NCBI RefSeq assembly: GCF_018340385.1
Contig: NC_056597.1
Span: 2,190,001 to 2,254,000, forward strand
Direction of reading: 5' to 3'
DNA length: 64,000 nucleotides
DNA from: Cyprinus carpio
Lineage: Eukaryota > Chordata > Actinopteri > Cypriniformes > Cyprinidae
How positions within the stretch are numbered: the stretch's first letter is position 1; each line of letters begins with the position of its first letter. The notes under the pieces were generated by a model that was not told the DNA's origin, searched no databases, and was given only the letters and a program-made list of their open reading frames with translations. Made by a program: the position numbers and the translations under genes. Of the stretch, positions 63,224 through 64,000 are shown piece after piece.

Positions 63224-63225
<2 letters not shown>
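32330..63225 (+). CDS. mpdz: mpdz-like multi-PDZ scaffold, 5' half of the gene (21 coding exons), continues past the window
   Basis: The spliced exons give about 1069 codons with every phase agreeing. Order: L27 (residues about 4-53), a spacer exon, PDZ1 (127-222), PDZ2 (244-330), PDZ3 (about 357-433, incomplete), a proline-rich linker (434-491), PDZ4 (540-630), PDZ5 (681-772), PDZ6 (798-880), a charged linker (about 890-1005) and part of PDZ7 (from about 1009). MPDZ (MUPP1) has an N-terminal L27 and 13 PDZ domains and PATJ has 10, so roughly half the protein lies beyond the right edge. L27 text KLSLLKSVLQSPLF, PDZ5 text RDGRLLPGDRLMFVN and PDZ7 text GGRGMGSRLSNGE favour MPDZ over PATJ. The family scaffolds tight-junction and synaptic proteins; L27 pairs with PALS1-type partners. 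Start chosen: ATGATGG in exon 2, which makes MMDTQRALLAVERLQ. Oddities: the missing PDZ3 segment and TG microsatellites on splice sites. It could instead be a fish-specific third member of the family. Confidence 0.85.
32600..32769 (+). CDS. mpdz: mpdz exon 3: L27 domain
   Basis: 170 nt, phase 1 in, phase 0 out (CAACAG|GTCAGA). It encodes the whole L27 domain: RALLAVERLQQRLKKRG, then EEKLSLLKSVLQSPLFNQIL. L27 domains form heterotypic helical bundles; in this family the partner is PALS1 (MPP5). The acceptor is unusual: a (TG)n run of about 65 bp (32530-32595) leads straight into TATAG, so the usual pyrimidine tract is replaced by TG repeat. Confidence 0.9.
33245..34140. mobile_element. Fold-back DNA element in intron 3
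   Basis: CACTTAAAATGAAAGTGAAT (from 33340) and GTTCACTTCCATTTTAAGTG (34081-34100) are inverse copies, each beside a GGGCC tract. The interior text (ATGCATATGTTAACATGATT) is that of a repeat that I know from zebrafish. No transposase frame. Confidence 0.6.
34223..34439 (+). repeat. Triplicated 24-mer with (GT)n expansion
   Basis: A 24-nt word beginning TAACTTCAAGTTGAGC and ending TTGTATTA occurs exactly at 34223-34246, 34299-34322 and 34416-34439. Copies 1 and 3 are followed by GACATTTG; copies 1 and 2 are preceded by GCATT. A (GT)n run (34381-34416) directly precedes copy 3. Confidence 0.85.
36240..36660 (+). repeat. Dispersed repeat family A with internal 66-bp tandem duplication
   Basis: Family text: CAGCAGCCATTACTAAAG and GTGTCACATGATCCTTCAG. 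The stretch from TGGATAGAA to CACTATAAATAT is repeated at 36487-36552 and 36553-36617 with few changes. Confidence 0.75.
37495..37695 (+). CDS. mpdz: mpdz exon 4: spacer between L27 and PDZ1
   Basis: 201 nt, phase 0/0, acceptor GTTTTACAG, donor CAG|GTAACA. It encodes 67 residues without a domain, ending ISVLQSMAQ. The MAQ|GR join to PDZ1 is conserved in the family (human NMAQ-GR). Middle: RYRDSYLSAQRRNDRYRFF, rich in Arg/Tyr and unlike the mammalian linker as I know it. Confidence 0.8.
37726..38537. mobile_element. TTAA-flanked MITE (piggyBac-like), about 804 bp
   Basis: Termini AGAGGTCATCAGATGC and GCATCCAATGACCCCT are imperfect inverse copies, and both sides carry TTAA (37726-37729 and 38534-38537), the target signature of piggyBac-type elements. 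It starts about 30 bp after the exon 4 donor. It contains a perfect 14-bp-stem hairpin, GCCTGTCTGTGTGA/TCACACAGACAGGC, at about 38339-38370. No transposase frame. Confidence 0.75.
38653..38789 (+). CDS. mpdz: mpdz exon 5: PDZ1, first half
   Basis: 137 nt, phase 0 in, phase 2 out (TGCAG|GTATAA). It encodes GRTVLSFDLEKGESALGISI and onward to QPDSVAC. The carboxylate-binding loop reads ALGI instead of GLGF. Confidence 0.88.
38910..39123 (+). CDS. mpdz: mpdz exon 6: PDZ1, second half, and linker
   Basis: 214 nt, phase 2 in, phase 0 out (AGT|GTAAGT). It encodes SDGRLHEGDQILAVNG, then helix alpha-B TQEQAVQVLQ and strand VTLIIAREP. The first alpha-B position, His in class I PDZ domains, is Gln here. 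The tail LPKNLSGLYHQFS is linker. Confidence 0.9.
39530..39892 (+). repeat. Family A repeat plus 52-bp direct duplication
   Basis: Family A text at 39565-39780. A word from TTGCTAAATAAAAGTATTAG to TTACCCTAAACA is repeated exactly at 39767-39818 and 39841-39892, 74 bp apart. Confidence 0.75.
40739..40952 (+). pseudogene. Relic of a hAT transposase first exon (BED-finger type)
   Basis: The open frame from ATG 40739 contains VNPWPYLCSVTQCKLCLP and then TRLAAYKIS, which resembles the BED zinc-finger start of fish hAT transposases (NPWPYL...F...C.LC.P...L.A.K.S). The expected LRKHVE is present at the end, but one frame off, next to a donor-like GAG|GTGAGC. So a small indel has broken it. The rest of the transposase was not found in the element. 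Described as a relic; not functional. Confidence 0.55.
41914..42108. mobile_element. 195-bp palindromic hAT-type MITE
   Basis: CAGGGGTGTTAAACTCAGTT at the left is the inverse of AACTGAGTTTGACGCCCTTG at the right; the inner CCTGGAGGGCC/GGCCCTCCAGG and CTGCAGAGTTTAG/CTAAACTGTGCAG also pair. Flanking octamers GCCTATCC (41906-41913) and GCCTGTCC (42109-42116) match 7 of 8. Confidence 0.85.
42493..42615 (+). CDS. mpdz: mpdz exon 7: PDZ2, first half
   Basis: 123 nt, phase 0/0, acceptor ATTCCACAG, donor AAG|GTATGA. It encodes IELQNDGSGLGFGIIGG with a canonical GLGF loop, ending ILPNGVAGK. Confidence 0.9.
42742..42933 (+). CDS. mpdz: mpdz exon 8: PDZ2, second half
   Basis: 192 nt, phase 0/0. It encodes DGRLRSGDLLLRIGDVDV, helix GSEEVACELR and strand VRLIIARE. 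The donor CAG|GTGCAA is weak and is followed 14 bp later by a TG microsatellite (42950-42972). Confidence 0.9.
43225..43445. mobile_element. Fold-back MITE, TCTATCATCATTTACT family, copy 3, in intron 8
   Basis: Starts AAAGGCACAGTCCACCC with the family text CTATCATCATTTACTTACCC and CTGAACACAAAAGAAGATAT. A right-hand arm GGGTGAACTGTCCTTTTAA (about 43367-43386) mirrors the start; a further remnant follows to 43445. A weaker left-arm copy lies at 43022-43095. Confidence 0.65.
43733..43835 (+). CDS. mpdz: mpdz exon 9: PDZ3, first strands
   Basis: 103 nt, phase 0 in, phase 1 out (CAACG|GTATGA). It encodes DLVEKKEKEFNVRF and SDNKNGLGVNI; the loop is GLGV. Confidence 0.85.
43919..44007 (+). CDS. mpdz: mpdz exon 10: PDZ3, middle
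   Basis: 89 nt, phase 1 in, phase 0 out. It encodes SSGFGVKSILKENAVDQDG and IHIGDGIIA. The donor GCT|GTGCGT is below average strength. The family continues VDG plus about 9 residues before alpha-B; that piece is not in this exon nor, as far as I can see, in the following 1.1 kb. Confidence 0.75.
44008..45115 (+). other. mpdz intron 10, expected PDZ3 exon not found
   Basis: 1108 bp searched by eye in all three frames for a short exon coding VDG-x-N/P-x2-G plus about 6 residues between AG and GT; none seen. The sequence is AT-rich and unremarkable. Confidence 0.55.
45116..45353 (+). CDS. mpdz: mpdz exon 11: PDZ3 C-terminal part and proline-rich linker
   Basis: 238 nt, phase 0 in, phase 1 out (donor TGCA|GTTAGT, chosen because it is the only nearby donor that keeps frame with exon 12). 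It encodes AEEILLTGQQVEISIRRKG (alpha-B tail and last strand of PDZ3), then a linker with GLLPPPLPPCLPEP, a possible SH3 or EVH1 ligand, ending in FYTERRDFNFN. Confidence 0.78.
45525..45584 (+). CDS. mpdz: mpdz exon 12: small linker exon
   Basis: 60 nt, phase 1/1, acceptor GTGACCTCAG, donor TCGT|GTAAGA. It encodes ESTQTCHLESKMKNRNQTS. It is needed for phase only in the sense that exon 11 and exon 13 also match each other (both phase 1), so it could be a cassette exon or not an exon at all. There is no homology to support it. Confidence 0.45.
45585..46661 (+). other. mpdz intron 12
   Basis: AT-rich. A 32-bp direct duplication (AGAGAATTTTAATTTATTAG and following bases) lies at 45722-45753 and 45768-45799. 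No exon was recognised. Confidence 0.55.
46662..46741 (+). CDS. mpdz: mpdz exon 13: helical lead-in to PDZ4
   Basis: 80 nt, phase 1 in, phase 0 out (donor ATG|GTGCGT). It encodes KLSDEEEEILKEKWQSKLG and PQYEVM, matching the acidic helix before MPDZ PDZ4 that in mammals ends ...KWQ...YEIV. Confidence 0.88.
46962..47108 (+). CDS. mpdz: mpdz exon 14: PDZ4, first half
   Basis: 147 nt, phase 0/0, donor GAG|GTTCAC (weak). It encodes VQKFTESSGLGVSLDTKEG and SILPEGPIGQTG, then QPGDELLE. The acceptor is a pure (TG)n run (46925-46957) ending in CAG. Confidence 0.92.
47533..47715 (+). CDS. mpdz: mpdz exon 15: PDZ4, second half, and acidic linker
   Basis: 183 nt, phase 0/0, donor AAAAG|GTTTCC. It encodes VNRFSLIGETHKEVVSLLRE with His at the first alpha-B position (class I type), then VVCSRLILP and an acidic run EEDDDGDD before LKELLAEFNEK. 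Confidence 0.92.
47716..48983 (+). other. mpdz intron 15: tandem repeats and one MITE
   Basis: A word TACAAGTTAATATTTTACAC occurs at about 48057, 48104 and 48162, within a larger 60-bp unit repeated at about 48034 and 48139. 48620-48838 is a small MITE: GGTTAAACTTTATTTTGGGG at the left and CCATAAAATTAAGTGTTAC at the right, between AGTATTC words. Confidence 0.6.
48620..48838. mobile_element. MITE, TGTCCTTGTTAC family
   Basis: Imperfect terminal inversion (see intron 15) and interior GTGTCCTTGTTACAGAGTAA, GTAAGTACACGTAACGTG. Related copies lie at 63470-63665 and 63640-63860. Flanking AGTATTC on both sides suggests a 7- to 8-bp duplication. Confidence 0.6.
48984..49145 (+). CDS. mpdz: mpdz exon 16: linker and start of PDZ5
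   Basis: 162 nt, phase 0/0, acceptor TTCTCACAG. It encodes HQAMWENEIQVYELQKG and SGLGFSILDYQ. The donor CAG|GTGTGT lies at the start of a (GT)n run (49146-49167). Confidence 0.92.
49335..49544 (+). CDS. mpdz: mpdz exon 17: rest of PDZ5
   Basis: 210 nt, phase 0/0, donor CCG|GTAAAT. It encodes TVILIRSLVAGGLAERDGR, LLPGDRLMFVNGTDL and GTVRIGVTKPLP. This is the exon with the strongest MPDZ-type text. Confidence 0.93.
50339..50403. repeat. (TA)n microsatellite, about 65 bp
   Basis: Uninterrupted alternating TA in intron 17. Confidence 0.95.
52478..55147. mobile_element. hAT-like element, 2.67 kb, no transposase seen
   Basis: The left end TAGGGGTGACCCCGAATAG and the right end CGGGGACACCCCTA are inverse over about 14 bp, with ATTCGACT/AGTCGAAT-type subterminal words on both sides. 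Flanking octamers ATATATAC (52470-52477) and ATATATAT (55148-55155) match 7 of 8. Interior frames are short and unrecognised. It contains GATTGGCC repeats (about 53447, 53473) and a nested element (53729-54218). Confidence 0.75.
53729..54218. mobile_element. 490-bp MITE nested in the hAT-like element
   Basis: CAGTGGTTCTCAATTCCAGT at the left is the inverse of ACTGGATTTGAGAACCGCTG at the right with two differences. Flanking octamers CTCAACAC (53721-53728) and CTCTACAC (54219-54226) match 7 of 8. No coding frame. Confidence 0.8.
55390..55740 (-). repeat. Dispersed repeat family A, minus orientation
   Basis: Family text in reverse: AGCAGCACAACTGCATTTAT, GAGCATCAAATCAGCATATA, GTGACACTGAAGACTAGAG. 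Confidence 0.7.
55771..57723. mobile_element. Fold-back element of 1.95 kb with internal duplications
   Basis: Arms at about 55791-55935 and 57560-57705 are inverse: TTTGGGAACGCGTCTG/CAGACGCATTCCCAAA, CAGTCCAATGGAATAGTGAA/TTCACCATTCCATTGGACTG, AAGCAGCGTTAGCTTC/GAAGCTAACGCTGCTT. The interior has two direct duplications, about 56876-57072 with 57328-57526 and about 56030-56150 with 56395-56590. It is GC-richer than the surrounding intron. The long frames inside (for example 56647-57090) have no recognised domain. Confidence 0.75.
58261..58372 (+). CDS. mpdz: mpdz exon 18: linker and first strand of PDZ6
   Basis: 112 nt, phase 0 in, phase 1 out (CTGG|GTATGT), after an 8.7-kb intron. It encodes a short Ser/Asn/His linker, then SGYERTITIVRGNSSLG. 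The MPDZ family linker here is several hundred residues in mammals as I know it; here it is about 25, so exons may be missing or lost in intron 17. Confidence 0.88.
58373..61171 (+). other. mpdz intron 18
   Basis: Has a minus-orientation family A repeat (58905-59220: GAGAAATGTTTCTTGAGCAT, ATTTCTGAAGGATTATGC). Otherwise AT-rich with no exon recognised. Confidence 0.55.
61172..61370 (+). CDS. mpdz: mpdz exon 19: PDZ6 main part
   Basis: 199 nt, phase 1 in, phase 2 out (CTCAG|GTGCTT), acceptor TGTGTGTGTAG. It encodes MTVSALRDGSGMIIRSVVHG, SKDGRLAVGDGIVAING and TNAQARAMLRRHSLIGPDL. The loop is SLGM (with exon 18). Confidence 0.93.
61605..62250 (+). repeat. Dispersed repeat family A, longest copy, split by a SINE
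   Basis: Runs from AAGTTTGGGGTTGGTAAG through GCAGCCATTAGTCTAGTCTG and GTGTCACATGATCCTTCAG to GTTCAAAAGAACATTTATTT. The insertion at about 61917-62078 interrupts it and is flanked by CATGTGCTTCTTAA on both sides. Confidence 0.75.
61903..62092 (-). mobile_element. tRNA-type SINE with 14-bp target duplication, nested
   Basis: CATGTGCTTCTTAA occurs at 61903-61916 and 62079-62092. Between them, read on the minus strand, lies GACCCGAGTTCGAATCCCAG (pol III B box GAGTTCGAATCCC), ending in a run of T on plus-strand complement, that is an A tail at 61917-61924. Removing the insertion restores the family A repeat. Confidence 0.75.
62474..62605 (+). CDS. mpdz: mpdz exon 20: end of PDZ6 and linker
   Basis: 132 nt, phase 2/2, acceptor TTGTATCAG, donor CCCCT|GTAAGG. 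It encodes VTYVPAAFLDMHRAS (family: ITYVPAEHLE), then an unstructured linker. Confidence 0.88.
62685..62954 (+). CDS. mpdz: mpdz exon 21: charged linker
   Basis: 270 nt, phase 2/2, donor AGAAG|GTATCC. It encodes about 90 residues rich in Lys, Arg, Glu and Asp (for example GREKDRRKDDEETHGKDG), then WSQPRR, which matches the WNQPRR just before PDZ7 of MPDZ. Confidence 0.85.
63048..63225 (+). CDS. mpdz: mpdz exon 22: PDZ7, first half
   Basis: 178 nt, phase 2 in, phase 0 out. It encodes GGTCLGFSVVGGRGMGSRLS, GEMRRGIFVKHIAEDSPA and ERDQILQ. The donor CAG|GTGTGT is the first repeat unit of a (GT)n run (63226-63257). The domain continues in the next exon, not seen in the remaining 775 bp. Confidence 0.92.
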
Positions 63226-63258
<33 letters not shown>

Positions 63259-64000
63259 GGTGAATGGAGTCGTTGCATAGTACCCTTTAACTATTAATGT
63301 AACGTCATATGTATTATTGTAAAGTGTCTGAAATTGCAAGATTGAACACTGTATGAATTTAAAATTAATGAAAAGTATTTAAAATTAATGACAAATATTT
63401 ATAGGGAAACTGGCAGAAAATAATTATGATCAGAAAATAATGAAAGTATGAGTTATTTCCTTGTTTGCACTTTACTTTATATTATGTACACTTACCTGTA
63501 CTTACAATGTACTGGATAAGAAAGTACTGGATAATATAAGCTAACTACATGGGTTAGGGTAAGGTTTAGGGGTAGGTTCAGAGTTAGTGCCTAGTTGTTA
63601 CCCAGGTATTGTACTATAACAAGTATATAGTATGTATATGCAGAACAGGGCTGTAAAATAAAGTGCTACCATTCCTTCTTTAGTGTCCTTGTTCCTGTGT
63701 AATTACACAGTTAAGCACTGAGTAATATTATTTAACAACACATACTTACTGTAGAGTCAGAATTAGGGTTAGTTGCTTGTAATTGTGCATAATTTGCTGT
63801 TATTGCTAAAGTAAGTACATGTAACATATATAACAAGGGCACTGTTCAATAAAGTTTTACCCAAAACACAAATAAGTATTTAAAGCAATATAATTAATGT
63901 CTAGTTTACTTGTTATAAGGTTGCCATGAACCTCTAAAAATAATTGAAACTCACCCTTGTTTCAAACCTGTATGTTTGAAGTTTTGGAGCACAAAAAAAA
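63226..64000 (+). other. mpdz intron 22 (partial), two MITE copies
   Basis: Opens with (GT)n (63226-63257), then two relatives of the TGTCCTTGTTAC family: 63470-63665 (CACTTTACTTTATATTATG ... AATAAAGTGCTACC) and 63640-63860 (AGTGTCCTTGTTCCTGTGTA ... AATAAAGTTTTACCC). No exon before the window ends. Confidence 0.6.

Noticed and set aside
32330..63225. Identification as PATJ
   Set aside because: PATJ shares the PDZ order, but the L27 text KLSLLKSVLQSPLF and the PDZ5 text fit MPDZ better; an extra paralogue is not excluded.
1..64000. CRISPR arrays, operons, bacterial or phage genes
   Set aside because: No spaced direct-repeat arrays or prokaryotic gene packing; the sequence is vertebrate-like throughout.

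Overview
This is a genomic window from a teleost, very probably a cyprinid. The base composition is AT-rich, CA/TG and TA microsatellites are dense, and coding sequence is broken into short GT-AG exons. The interspersed repeats are the short fold-back DNA elements, tRNA-type SINEs and hAT-like elements that I recognise from zebrafish and carp DNA. There is no bacterial-type gene organisation. Most short open frames in the window are chance frames in repeats or introns.

Two genes are supported, arranged head to head. At the left edge, on the minus strand, is the 5' end of a latrophilin-type adhesion GPCR, best matched to adgrl3: a signal-peptide exon (1789-1843) and the first 70 nt of the exon opening the RBL lectin domain (1-70). 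The two join in frame. On the plus strand from about 31.7 kb to the right edge is the 5' half of a multi-PDZ scaffold gene of the MPDZ/PATJ family, best matched to mpdz. I placed 21 coding exons (32330-63225, about 1069 codons). They encode an L27 domain, PDZ1 to PDZ6 and the first part of PDZ7; the gene runs off the right edge. All exon phases agree across the chain. PDZ3 appears to lack the segment between its GLGF-type half and helix alpha-B.

Between the genes (2-31.7 kb) no protein-coding exon was recognised. The stretch holds microsatellites, fold-back elements, a SINE relic and a small retroposon-like insertion flanked by a perfect 71-bp direct repeat. CpG-richer blocks at about 28.6-29.5 kb and 31.7-32.1 kb look like promoter or first-exon regions. 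The first carries a good minus-strand splice donor (possible adgrl3 leader exon), and the second ends in a strong plus-strand donor (mpdz leader exon).

The mpdz introns carry most of the recognisable transposon structure: a TTAA-flanked element beside exon 4, a fold-back element split by a hAT-like insertion with a transposase-exon relic (intron 6), and an 8.7-kb intron 17. Intron 17 contains a 2.67-kb hAT-like element with another nested inside it, and a 2-kb fold-back element. TG microsatellites sit directly on several mpdz splice sites. Functionally the two genes are a synaptic/adhesion receptor and a junctional/synaptic scaffold. Nothing in the window shows that they act together.
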